Shown here piece by piece: positions 9,024 through 17,000 of a stretch of DNA of 64,000 nucleotides. This DNA comes from an uncultured Bacteroidales bacterium (GTDB lineage Bacteria; Bacteroidota; Bacteroidia; Bacteroidales; Muribaculaceae). The stretch lies in NCBI GenBank assembly GCA_902774055.1, contig CACYGX010000001.1, positions 1 to 64,000 of the forward strand, in the 5' to 3' direction. The position numbers and the translations under genes were made by a program. The notes beneath the pieces were generated by a model, which was not told where the DNA came from, made no database searches, and saw only the letters and a list, made by a program, of their open reading frames with translations. Position 1 is the first letter of the stretch. The number at the start of each line of letters is the position of its first letter.

Positions 9024-10298
9024 ATGAAATACCGCCAGTACATATCATTTGTGTGCTTTGCCTTGATGGGCATGGTTGCCCTGGCTCAAGGTAAGGTGGA
9101 CACACGCGTGCACATCTTTGATAGTAACGTGCGTTCCCTCAAGGTCAGTTTGGCCAGCAATATGTACATTCCGCCCATCTACATGATGGGCAGTGATGAC
9201 CGCCTGATTGTCAACTTTGATTATTTGGACTATGACGTGCACTACCTGCGCTACAGTGTCACCCACTGCAACGCCGATTGGCAACCGTCTCAACTGCTCG
9301 AGAGCGAGTATGTGACGGGCTTCAACTATGCCGACATTGATGACTACGCCCAGAGCGAGGCTACCTACGTCCACTACTATAATTACCAGTTCATGTTGCC
9401 CAATGCCGACATGGAGTTCCTCGTGAGCGGCAACTACATGCTCACGGTCTATGAGCAGGATGACCCCGATAAGATCCTGTTCCAGACGCGCTTCTCGGTG
9501 TGCGAGGGTACCGTGAGCGTCTTCCCCGAGGTGAGTTCACGCACCGATATCGATTATAACAACCGCTACCAGCAGGTATCGTTTGACGTGCGCTATAAAC
9601 CCAATCAGATCAGGGACCCTTACAGCGAGTTCATCTGTGAGGTCATTCAGAATTCCCGACAAGATAATGCTGTGGTCGTGAAGCGGCCGATGATGGTTGG
9701 GGTGGATTATGTGACCTATGACCACAACCGTGACCTCATTTTCCCTGCTGGTAATGAGTTTCGCCGTTTTGAGACGGTGAACGCCCACACCATGAACATG
9801 GGAGTACAGTCCATCCGTTACTATGACCCCATGTACCATGCCATTCTCAAGGTTGACGAGCCCCGCAATGAGTCCCAATATCTTTATGACAAGACGCAGT
9901 TTGGACGCTTCACTATCCGCAATGCCGAGGCCTATGGCGAGAATATGCTGCAGGCCGATTATATGATTACCCATTTCACTCTCAATACTTTGGGGAAACT
10001 CAATGGCGGCAATGTGTGGCTCTATGGCGAATTTAATGAGGGTTATCCTGAGTTGCAGACGATGATGAAGTATGATGCCAGCATTGGTTGCTACACAGCC
10101 GACCTGCTCCTCAAGCAGGGAGCCTATAACTATCTGTACCTGTGGGTGCCCGACGGCACCTCAGTCGGCCAAACGGCACGCATCGAGGGTGACCACTACG
10201 AAACCGTCAACGAGTACCTCGTGAAGGTTTATGACCGCCCCATGGGTGCGCGCTATGACCATTTCGTCGGCTACGGCGTCACTTATTCTGGCCGTTAA
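9024..10298 (+). CDS. Type IX secretion system plug protein (DUF5103)
   Basis: This 424-residue protein has a signal peptide (cleavage near MVALAQ) and the all-beta DUF5103 fold of the Plug protein, which closes the periplasmic side of the SprA translocon in Flavobacterium. Characteristic stretches include the N-terminal strand pattern, RYSVTHCNADWQPSQLLESEY, GFNYADIDDY and the C-terminal VWLYGEFN and GAYNYLYLWV. The sequence and size fit the family. Its presence implies a type IX secretion system elsewhere in the genome, consistent with the type IX sorting signal on the product of 40353-42257. It is convergent with nspC, and a 9-bp tandem repeat fills the space between their stops. Confidence 0.85.
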   Translation: MKYRQYISFVCFALMGMVALAQGKVDTRVHIFDSNVRSLKVSLASNMYIPPIYMMGSDDRLIVNFDYLDYDVHYLRYSVTHCNADWQPSQLLESEYVTGFNYADIDDYAQSEATYVHYYNYQFMLPNADMEFLVSGNYMLTVYEQDDPDKILFQTRFSVCEGTVSVFPEVSSRTDIDYNNRYQQVSFDVRYKPNQIRDPYSEFICEVIQNSRQDNAVVVKRPMMVGVDYVTYDHNRDLIFPAGNEFRRFETVNAHTMNMGVQSIRYYDPMYHAILKVDEPRNESQYLYDKTQFGRFTIRNAEAYGENMLQADYMITHFTLNTLGKLNGGNVWLYGEFNEGYPELQTMMKYDASIGCYTADLLLKQGAYNYLYLWVPDGTSVGQTARIEGDHYETVNEYLVKVYDRPMGARYDHFVGYGVTYSGR

Positions 10299-10310
10299 TC
10301 AAATCGTGCA

Positions 10311-10361
10311 CTAGATGCTCTAGATTTTCTAGATACTCTAGATATTCTAGATATTCTAGAT
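10311..10361. repeat. 9-bp tandem repeat (CTAGATATT-type) x6
   Basis: CTAGAT recurs at 10311, 10320, 10329, 10338, 10347 and 10356, an exact 9-bp period with variable last three bases (GCT, TTT, ACT, ATT, ATT). Most units contain the self-complementary TCTAGA, so the array can fold on either strand. It sits between the convergent stops of the plug gene and nspC, touching the nspC stop. The same 9-bp family recurs at 53313-53345. Confidence 0.9.
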
Positions 10362-11506
10362 TAACTCATGCGGGTCTTGTAGTCAATGTAATCAAATTCC
10401 CGAAGCACCTCGATGCTCCCGTCCATTCGTTTCAAGAGGATGGAGGGGTGTTGGATGCCGTTGAACATGTTGGTCTTGACCGTCGTGTAGTGATTCATGT
10501 CCTCAAAGGTGATGCGGTCGCCGCGTTTCAAGGGCTTCTCAAAGCTCCAGTCGCCCACATAGTCTCCGCTCAAGCACGAATTGCCACCCATTCGGTAGGT
10601 CGGCTTCGACGGGTCAACCTCGTCGAGGGCTTGGGTGATGCGAGGCTTATAAGGCATTTCCAGGCAATCGGGCATGTGGCAGGCAAATGACACATCGACA
10701 ATCGCTGTGCTGATGCCGCTATTGCTCACCACATCGACAACAGTAGCCTCCAGATCTCCCGTCTGCCAGCACCAGGCGCTGCCGGGCTCAAGTATCAGTT
10801 TCAAGTTGGGATAAGCGCCCTGGAAGGCACCCAACACCTGTTCCAGGTGACGGATGTTATAGCCCTCGCGCGTCATCAGGTGTCCGCCGCCCATGTTGAG
10901 CCACTTGAGCCGGGGCAGGAATTGGCCAAATTGCTGTTTTAACGCCAGCAGCACTTTTTCCAGGTCAAAACTCGTGCTCTCGCACAGGGCGTGAAAGTGG
11001 AAACCTTCAATCCCCTCGGGTAACTCCTTGAGGTCGCTTGCCAGCACGCCAAAACGCGAGCCGGGACAGCAGGGGTTGTAGATGTCGGTCTCGATAACCG
11101 AGCACATGGGGTTGACCCGCAGTCCGCAACTCACCTGCTCGCCAGGCCAGTCGGCATTATGTGCCTTCACTCGGTTGGCAAAGTGCAGGTATTGCTCGAT
11201 GGAGTTAAACGTGATGTGAGAACTGCCCGCGATATAGGCGTCAATGGTCTCGTCGGTATAGGCGGGGCAGTAGGTGTGGGTGCGGCACTTGAGTTCGTCG
11301 ATAGCCAGCAGCATCTCGTTGATGGAACTTGCCGTGGACTCGATGCCATATTCCCTGAATATGTCAAAAGTCCTCCACAGCGCGTTGGCCTTGAAGGCCA
11401 TGATGATATCTACACCCGTGCGCTGGGCAACACCAGTAATCAACTTGATGTTCTTGCGCAGCTTTTCCTCATACACAATATAGTATGGCGTCTTGTACTC
11501 TTCCAT
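10361..11506 (-). CDS. nspC: Carboxynorspermidine decarboxylase
   Basis: This fold-III PLP-dependent decarboxylase makes norspermidine or spermidine from the carboxylated precursor in the alternative polyamine pathway. The start MEEYKTPYYIVYEEKL leads to the PLP lysine in IIMAFKANALW (K39). Later come NMGGGHLMTREGY, ILEPGSAW and SCLSGDY, the cysteine/aspartate motif that completes the active site across the dimer. It has 380 residues, as expected. I chose the second of two close ATGs (11506) because AAAGAG then sits at better spacing; starting at 11512 adds two residues. It begins 31 bp after the pcrA stop on the same strand and is probably co-transcribed with it. The partner gene lys1/CANSDH is not in the window. 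Confidence 0.93.
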   Translation of the reverse strand: MEEYKTPYYIVYEEKLRKNIKLITGVAQRTGVDIIMAFKANALWRTFDIFREYGIESTASSINEMLLAIDELKCRTHTYCPAYTDETIDAYIAGSSHITFNSIEQYLHFANRVKAHNADWPGEQVSCGLRVNPMCSVIETDIYNPCCPGSRFGVLASDLKELPEGIEGFHFHALCESTSFDLEKVLLALKQQFGQFLPRLKWLNMGGGHLMTREGYNIRHLEQVLGAFQGAYPNLKLILEPGSAWCWQTGDLEATVVDVVSNSGISTAIVDVSFACHMPDCLEMPYKPRITQALDEVDPSKPTYRMGGNSCLSGDYVGDWSFEKPLKRGDRITFEDMNHYTTVKTNMFNGIQHPSILLKRMDGSIEVLREFDYIDYKTRMS

Positions 11507-11537
11507 TGTCATCTCTTTGTATAGATTGCTAGCCTGG

Positions 11538-13919
11538 CTATTGAAGTATTTCAAATTTTGCGAATTTCAGCAGCAGTTTGCGTGTCTGCCCGTCATTAAA
11601 GACGACATCAATTTTAGCGTCGCTGCCGCTGGTGTCGATGGTGGAAACCGTGCCGCGGCCGAAGCGTTGGTGCAGGATTTCGCTGCCCACCGATAACTCC
11701 TCGACCGTGTGAATGGCAAATTTGCCATTATTGCCCGCTGGTGGAGGAGCGGGAGCCGATTTTCGTGGTGCAGCCGCGAGTGGAGTCAGCCTTGACGTGG
11801 GCTTGGGTTTGGTTTCTTTTGGGGCTGGGGCAGGGCGCATGGGACGGGGTGCGGGCTGCTCGTCCCAATCGTCATCCCACCGTGACCTCTTTCGGGTCGG
11901 GACGGGAGCCGAATTGGTGCTGCCCATCAGCAGGTATTCAGGCGCGATGTCCCGCAGGAAACGGCTCATGACACACGTCTTGGTTTGGCCATTGTGGTAA
12001 CGCGAGGTGGCATAGGTGATGATGCAGTTCACCTCGGCACGTGTGATGGCGACATATAACAACCGTCGTTCTTCCTCAATCTGGTACATTGAGTCCATGC
12101 TCATCGCGCTGGGGAACAGGTCTTCCTCAACGCCGACGATGATGACATTCTTGAATTCCAAGCCTTTGGCGGCATGCACGGTCATCAAGGTCACCTTCTC
12201 GCCGTCGGGGTCGTTCATGTCTTGATCGGTGAGCAATGAGGTCTCGGCGAGGAAATCACCGATTTGGTAATGCTCGTCACCGCTCTCCTCCTTGCCTTGC
12301 TGAAAATCTTTGACGGCATTCATCAACTCGTCCAGGTTCTCGATGCGGCTGATGTTCTCGGGCGTGTTGTCGCCCATCAGCACGCTCTTGATGTGCGTGC
12401 GGCGCACGGCCTCCTGTGCGACGGTCAATGCGTCATTGCCCTGCTGGTTGAGTTCAATTAGGCCGCTCATCAGTGTGGTGAAACCTTCCAGTTTGGTCAG
12501 GGTGCCGCGGTTCACATTCAGCCCGTAATGCTCGGCATGGTTCATCACTTGCCACATGCTCACACCGTTCTCGGTGGCGCAGTGGGTGATTTTGCCCACG
12601 GTAGTGTCACCAATGCCGCGGGTGGGGTAGTTGATAATTCGTCGCAACGCCTCGTCATCATCGGGGTTGATGATGAGCCTGAAGTAGCAGATGGCGTCCT
12701 TCACTTCCTTGCGTTGATAGAAGGAGAGACCGCCGTAGATGCGATAAGGGATGGCACTGCGCATGTTGCCGTGCTTGTCGCGACGGCCGCCGTTACTCAG
12801 CGCTTCCTCCAGCACTCGTGACTGCGCGTTGGTGCGGTAGAGCACCGCGTAGTCTTCATAGCTGTCACCCTGGCGGGCTTTGAGTGCAGCAATCTGGTTA
12901 GCCACCACATAGGCCTCCTCATAGTCGCTGAAGCAACGGATGACAGGAATTTTCTCGCCCACCTGATTCTTACTGAAAAGGTGCTTGGCAATCTGTCCCT
13001 TGTTCTTGGCAATCAGGCTGTTGGCGGCATCGGTAATGGTTTGGGTTGAGCGGTAGTTGCGTTCGAGCTTAAAGGTCTGGATGTCGGGGTAGAACCGCTT
13101 TAGTTTCAGGATGTTATCGATGTTGGCGCCCCTAAAACTATAGATACTCTGAGCATCATCGCCCACGACACACAATTGGTTGTATTTCTTACTCAACTGG
13201 TGCACAATCAGATGCTGAGAGAAGTTCGTGTCCTGGTACTCGTCAACTAGGATATAGCGGAAAAACTCCTGATACCGTTCCAGCACGTCTTCATGGTCGC
13301 GCAGCAGGATATTGGTGTAGAGCAGCAGGTCATCAAAGTCCATCGCGCCAGCAATGCGGCAACGGTTCCAGTAGGCCTTGTATATCGCTACCGTCTCGGG
13401 GCGTTGAGCGTTCCGGTCAGCATCGATAAGGTTTTGGTTGCGGGCATAATCGTCAGGCGTGATCAGGGCATTTTTGGCATTGCTGATATGATTCTGTATC
13501 GTTGCTGGCTTATATATCTTGTCATCAAGACCCATATCCTTGACGATGAGTTTGATGAGCGAACGGGAGTCGCTCTGGTCATAGATGGTGAAATCGGGCT
13601 TGAAGCCGATGAGTTCGGCATTGCGGCGCAATAACCGTGAGAAAATCGAGTGAAATGTGCCCATCCACAACTGGGCCGCAACATCTGGGCCGGCTAGCGG
13701 CTCGATGCGCTCGCGCATCTCGCGGGCAGCCTTATTGGTGAACGTCAGCGCCATGATGCGCCATGGTTCGTAGCCCTGGTGCAACAGGTGCACTATTTTA
13801 TAGGTCAGCACGCGCGTCTTGCCCGACCCCGCACCGGCAATCACCAGTTGAGGGCCGTTGCAATATTCAACCGCGGCACGCTGCTGTTCATTCAACTTCT
13901 CCAAGTAATCCTCGTTCAT
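11538..13919 (-). CDS. pcrA: ATP-dependent 3'-5' DNA helicase PcrA/UvrD
   Basis: This superfamily 1 helicase acts in repair and removal of replication blocks. The 793-residue protein begins MNEDYLEKLNEQQRAAV. Walker A is AGAGSGKT (residues 28-35), followed by the SF1 motifs ALTFTNKAAREM, VDEYQDTN, VVGDDAQSIYSFRGA, ERNYRST and MTVHAAKGLEF. A proline-rich linker leads to a C-terminal Tudor-like domain (HQRFGRGTVSTID...) typical of PcrA rather than Rep. I use the ATG at 13919; an in-frame GTG two codons earlier is possible. The orphan nuclease-domain gene ends 26 bp upstream and nspC follows, all on the minus strand. Confidence 0.95.
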   Translation of the reverse strand: MNEDYLEKLNEQQRAAVEYCNGPQLVIAGAGSGKTRVLTYKIVHLLHQGYEPWRIMALTFTNKAAREMRERIEPLAGPDVAAQLWMGTFHSIFSRLLRRNAELIGFKPDFTIYDQSDSRSLIKLIVKDMGLDDKIYKPATIQNHISNAKNALITPDDYARNQNLIDADRNAQRPETVAIYKAYWNRCRIAGAMDFDDLLLYTNILLRDHEDVLERYQEFFRYILVDEYQDTNFSQHLIVHQLSKKYNQLCVVGDDAQSIYSFRGANIDNILKLKRFYPDIQTFKLERNYRSTQTITDAANSLIAKNKGQIAKHLFSKNQVGEKIPVIRCFSDYEEAYVVANQIAALKARQGDSYEDYAVLYRTNAQSRVLEEALSNGGRRDKHGNMRSAIPYRIYGGLSFYQRKEVKDAICYFRLIINPDDDEALRRIINYPTRGIGDTTVGKITHCATENGVSMWQVMNHAEHYGLNVNRGTLTKLEGFTTLMSGLIELNQQGNDALTVAQEAVRRTHIKSVLMGDNTPENISRIENLDELMNAVKDFQQGKEESGDEHYQIGDFLAETSLLTDQDMNDPDGEKVTLMTVHAAKGLEFKNVIIVGVEEDLFPSAMSMDSMYQIEEERRLLYVAITRAEVNCIITYATSRYHNGQTKTCVMSRFLRDIAPEYLLMGSTNSAPVPTRKRSRWDDDWDEQPAPRPMRPAPAPKETKPKPTSRLTPLAAAPRKSAPAPPPAGNNGKFAIHTVEELSVGSEILHQRFGRGTVSTIDTSGSDAKIDVVFNDGQTRKLLLKFAKFEILQ

Positions 13920-13945
13920 GTCCACAAAATTACTACTTTTTTGGT

Positions 13946-14398
13946 TTACAATTCATCGTAGCAGGGAATTCTCTGAAGAAAGTTGTATTTACCGGTTTCA
14001 TAGTCGATTTGGCAGCAATAGTGGCTCAATCCATTGCTCACAATCAGGTAACGGGCGTGCAACACCATGTTGTAACGCACGATCTGGTCGAAGGTCTTCT
14101 GGGTGACATTGATGGTGGGAGCCTTATACTCAATGATGACCAGCGGCTGGCCCATGCGGTCGGCGACCACCGTGTCGCAACGGCGTGCGATGCCGTTTTG
14201 CGTCAGCGACACCTCATTGCCCATGAGAGCAGCGGGGAACTGTCTGTCGGTAATCAGCCACTCCACAAAGTGCTGTCTCACCCATTCCTCGGGCGTTAGT
14301 GCCACCCAGCGTTCCCTCAGCCGGTCCCAAATGGCCCACGAGCCATCTTCCCGCTTCTTCACTTTGTATTCAAACTCTGGTAAATTCAAATCCACCAT
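13946..14398 (-). CDS. Orphan type I restriction HsdR N-terminal-like domain protein
   Basis: This 150-residue protein matches the stand-alone HsdR_N family. It contains a PD-(D/E)XK-type core with CDTVVADRMGQPLVIIEYKAP, in which the Asp of CDTVV and the Glu-Tyr-Lys of EYKAP occupy the catalytic positions. The rest (WVRQHFVEWLI early, YNMVLHARYLIVSNG late) fits the family. No helicase, HsdM or HsdS gene is nearby, so it is not part of a restriction system here. Single-domain versions beside pcrA or holA are frequent in Bacteroidota as I recall them, and their function is unknown. I start at MVDLNLPEFEY; its own promoter lies just upstream, interleaved with that of the M64 peptidase gene. Confidence 0.8.
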   Translation of the reverse strand: MVDLNLPEFEYKVKKREDGSWAIWDRLRERWVALTPEEWVRQHFVEWLITDRQFPAALMGNEVSLTQNGIARRCDTVVADRMGQPLVIIEYKAPTINVTQKTFDQIVRYNMVLHARYLIVSNGLSHYCCQIDYETGKYNFLQRIPCYDEL

Positions 14399-14415
14399 AA
14401 TCACGAAAATATCTT

Positions 14416-14450
14416 TCTGCAAAGTTAGAAATATTTATTATCTTTGCAAA
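14416..14450. promoter_or_regulatory. Interleaved divergent promoters
   Basis: On the minus strand TTTG (complement of 14447-14450), a 19-bp spacer and TAACTTTG (complement of 14420-14427) form a full-consensus promoter for the HsdR-N-like gene. On the plus strand TCTG (14416-14419), a 19-bp spacer and TATCTTTG (14439-14446) drive the M64 peptidase gene. The two promoters occupy the same 35 bp, so they should compete for polymerase. Confidence 0.65.
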
Positions 14451-14468
14451 AAAATCATAGACAAGAGT

Positions 14469-15893
14469 ATGAGGAAGACTTTTTTTGTTTTTGTTGTGGC
14501 TATCATGGCTCTCACCGCGATGGCACAGCAGTTTGACGATGTCTTTGAGAACCGCACCTTGCGGCTCGACTACATCTTTGCCGGGAACCACGATGCCCAG
14601 CAGATTTATTTGGAACAGATGTGTGTCACCCCACAGTGGGCGGGGCGCAAGAGCCGTCTCACCGATGTTCCCTTGAAGGGCAACGGCCAGATTCAGGTGA
14701 CGGATAGCGTCACCGGGCAGGTACTGTTTGTCCACACTTTCTCGACGCTCTTCCAGGAGTGGCTTGCCACCGAGGAGGCCACAAAGGTCAGCAAAGCATT
14801 TGCTACAAGTTACAATGTGCCGATGCCCAAACGCCCGGTTCAGGTAACTGTCTCGTTGACTGATTTTCACGGCAAGGTGGTCACGAGTCTGACCCATACT
14901 GTAAACCCCGCTGATATCCTCATCCGTCAGATTGGTGATAACGGCATACCATATCACTACATCTGGAAAGGCAAGACGCTCCCTGCAGTAGAAACTCAGA
15001 ATCTTGCCGCTCCCGACCAGCCGGGCCAGCGCAACTATCGTCCCACCGAAGGACCCCTTGATGGCCAGCCCGATATTACCGAGTGCATCGACCTTGCCAT
15101 CGTTGCCGAGGGATATACCCGTGCCCAAATGGGCAAGTTCTACTCCGATTGCCAGCGTGTCGTCGATGCCTTGTTTGCCCACGAGCCATTCACTTCGATG
15201 AAGAATCGTTTTAACGTTGTCGCTGTGGCTGCCGAGTCCTTGACCAGTGGCCCCAGTGTGCCTCACCTGGGACGATGGAGCAACACCCCTGTTGGTACCC
15301 ACTACGACACCTTCTACAGCGACCGTTACCTGATGACTCAGGATATCCACCGGCTCTATGACGTGCTGTCGGGAGTCCCCTTTGAGCACATCATTGTGTT
15401 GGTCAATAGTGACACCTATGGTGGCGGTGGCATTTATAACCAGTTGACGGTCACAACGAGTGATCATCCCACCTTCCATCAGGTGCTGGTGCATGAGTTT
15501 GGCCATGCCTATGCGGGTTTGGGCGATGAGTATTTCTACGATGACGGCTATGAGTCAATGTACCCATCTGATACTGAGCCCTGGGAGCCTAACCTCACCA
15601 CGCTCTTTGATTTCCAGAGCAAGTGGGCCGATATGCTGCCCAAAGGAACCCCCGTCCCGACACCTCCCGACCCCAAAGTGCCCAATTATCGTAAGATCAC
15701 CAATGAAAAGGAGCAGCGACTGCTTGATGCCGCCACTCAGCGTGTCGGAGTCTTTGAGGGTGGGGGATACCAGTCCAAGGGGGTTTATCGTCCTGCTCAG
15801 GAATGCCGTATGAAGGTCAACGAAGTGTCCAGTTTTTGCCCTGTGTGTTCGCGTGCCATCAAGCGCATCACCGATTTTTATACTTCTCACTAA
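14469..15893 (+). CDS. Secreted M64-family metallopeptidase
   Basis: This 474-residue protein starts with a signal peptide (MRKTFFVFVVAIMALTAMAQ) at the ATG at 14469; the upstream part of the open frame is antisense to the neighbouring gene. The N-terminal half is a beta-rich domain. The C-terminal half carries the zinc motif HEFGH at about residues 342-346 and the following GLGDEY, as in the M64 (IgA peptidase-type) metallopeptidases. A cysteine pair near the end (SSFCPVCSRAI) may bind metal or form a disulfide. It carries neither a dockerin nor a type IX sorting signal. The substrate is unknown; the IgA label reflects the family's founding member only. holA follows after 19 bp. Confidence 0.85.
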   Translation: MRKTFFVFVVAIMALTAMAQQFDDVFENRTLRLDYIFAGNHDAQQIYLEQMCVTPQWAGRKSRLTDVPLKGNGQIQVTDSVTGQVLFVHTFSTLFQEWLATEEATKVSKAFATSYNVPMPKRPVQVTVSLTDFHGKVVTSLTHTVNPADILIRQIGDNGIPYHYIWKGKTLPAVETQNLAAPDQPGQRNYRPTEGPLDGQPDITECIDLAIVAEGYTRAQMGKFYSDCQRVVDALFAHEPFTSMKNRFNVVAVAAESLTSGPSVPHLGRWSNTPVGTHYDTFYSDRYLMTQDIHRLYDVLSGVPFEHIIVLVNSDTYGGGGIYNQLTVTTSDHPTFHQVLVHEFGHAYAGLGDEYFYDDGYESMYPSDTEPWEPNLTTLFDFQSKWADMLPKGTPVPTPPDPKVPNYRKITNEKEQRLLDAATQRVGVFEGGGYQSKGVYRPAQECRMKVNEVSSFCPVCSRAIKRITDFYTSH

Positions 15894-15912
15894 CTGAAAA
15901 CTGACAATTACA

Positions 15913-16959
15913 ATGGCAGTAAAACGAGAAACGGTTACTTTTACTACTCTGTCCAAGGAGATCAAGAGTGGCAAGTTCAGGAATATTTATGTCCTGCAAG
16001 GCGAGGAACCATACTATATCGACCGCTTGCAGCAACTCATCATCGACACCGCTTTGACCGAGGATCAGCGAGATTTCAACTTATCGCTATACTATGGTAA
16101 TACGGCCAATGTCCGTGAGGTAATCAGCGCTTGCCAGCAGTATCCCGCCTTCTCACAGTACAAGGTGATTGTGGTGCGTGAGGCACAACTTATTGCTAAG
16201 CAGCCTGGCCACAAGAATGATATGGACCTGTTCTCGTCCTATGCCGAGAAACCCTTGCCCTCTACCATCCTGGTGATATGCCACAAGGAGGGAGATCTCA
16301 AAAGCAAACCGTTTAATGACGCTTTGAAGGCTGCAAAGACGGGTGTCGTTTTTGATTCAAAAAAGGTGCGTGAAGGACGCGACCTGGAAGCACTGATTGT
16401 CAATTATACCAACTCGTTGGGTTGCAACATCGATAACAAGGCGACGAGTATGCTGGCCGATCACATCGGCACCGACATTGCCCGCCTGTTCAGCGAACTC
16501 GACAAGTTGGCTATGCTGGCCACTGACAACAATATCACTCCCTTCTTGATCGAGCAGAACATTGGCATCAGCAAGGATTTCAACAACTTCGAACTGGAGG
16601 ATGCCCTGGCCAGGCGTGATGCGGCCAAGGCTTTCCGCATTGTGGATTACTTTGAGCGTAACCCCAAGAACAATCCGTCGGTGATTAGTGTGGCGATGCT
16701 CTTCGGGTTCTTCTCTGGAGTCCTGCTTGCCGCAACCGCTAGTGACAAGTCACCCGAGGGCATCATGGCTGCCGTGGGCACCCGCAATCAGTGGCGTGCG
16801 CGTAAATTCCTGGATGCAACCCGCATGTACAACACGCGCTCGCTGGTCAACATCATCGGCTACCTGCGTGAATGCGATACCCGAAGCAAGGGCATTGGCT
16901 CACGCCAGGATCAGTATGCGTTGCTCAAGGAACTGATTTATAAAATACTTCATGCTTAA
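15913..16959 (+). CDS. holA: DNA polymerase III subunit delta
   Basis: HolA is the wrench subunit of the clamp loader and opens the beta sliding clamp. The 348-residue length and the pattern (IYVLQGEEPYYIDRLQQLI near the start, then VIVVREAQLI, a helical lid around ADHIGTDIARLFSELDKLA, and a C-terminal collar domain ending LLKELIYKILHA) fit the family. The clamp-binding delta segment lies around QYPAFSQYKVIVV. It follows the M64 peptidase gene by 19 bp without an obvious promoter of its own, so the two are probably one transcript although functionally unrelated. Confidence 0.88.
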   Translation: MAVKRETVTFTTLSKEIKSGKFRNIYVLQGEEPYYIDRLQQLIIDTALTEDQRDFNLSLYYGNTANVREVISACQQYPAFSQYKVIVVREAQLIAKQPGHKNDMDLFSSYAEKPLPSTILVICHKEGDLKSKPFNDALKAAKTGVVFDSKKVREGRDLEALIVNYTNSLGCNIDNKATSMLADHIGTDIARLFSELDKLAMLATDNNITPFLIEQNIGISKDFNNFELEDALARRDAAKAFRIVDYFERNPKNNPSVISVAMLFGFFSGVLLAATASDKSPEGIMAAVGTRNQWRARKFLDATRMYNTRSLVNIIGYLRECDTRSKGIGSRQDQYALLKELIYKILHA

Positions 16960-17000
16960 ATATTGATAATCATACTATTAACTACTAAACTGTTGCTGTT

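Noticed and set aside
10311-10361. CRISPR-like array
   Set aside because: The period is 9 bp with no spacers and no cas genes; it is a simple tandem repeat.
13946-14398. Restriction-modification system
   Set aside because: Only an HsdR N-terminal-type domain is present, with no helicase, methylase or specificity subunit within the window.
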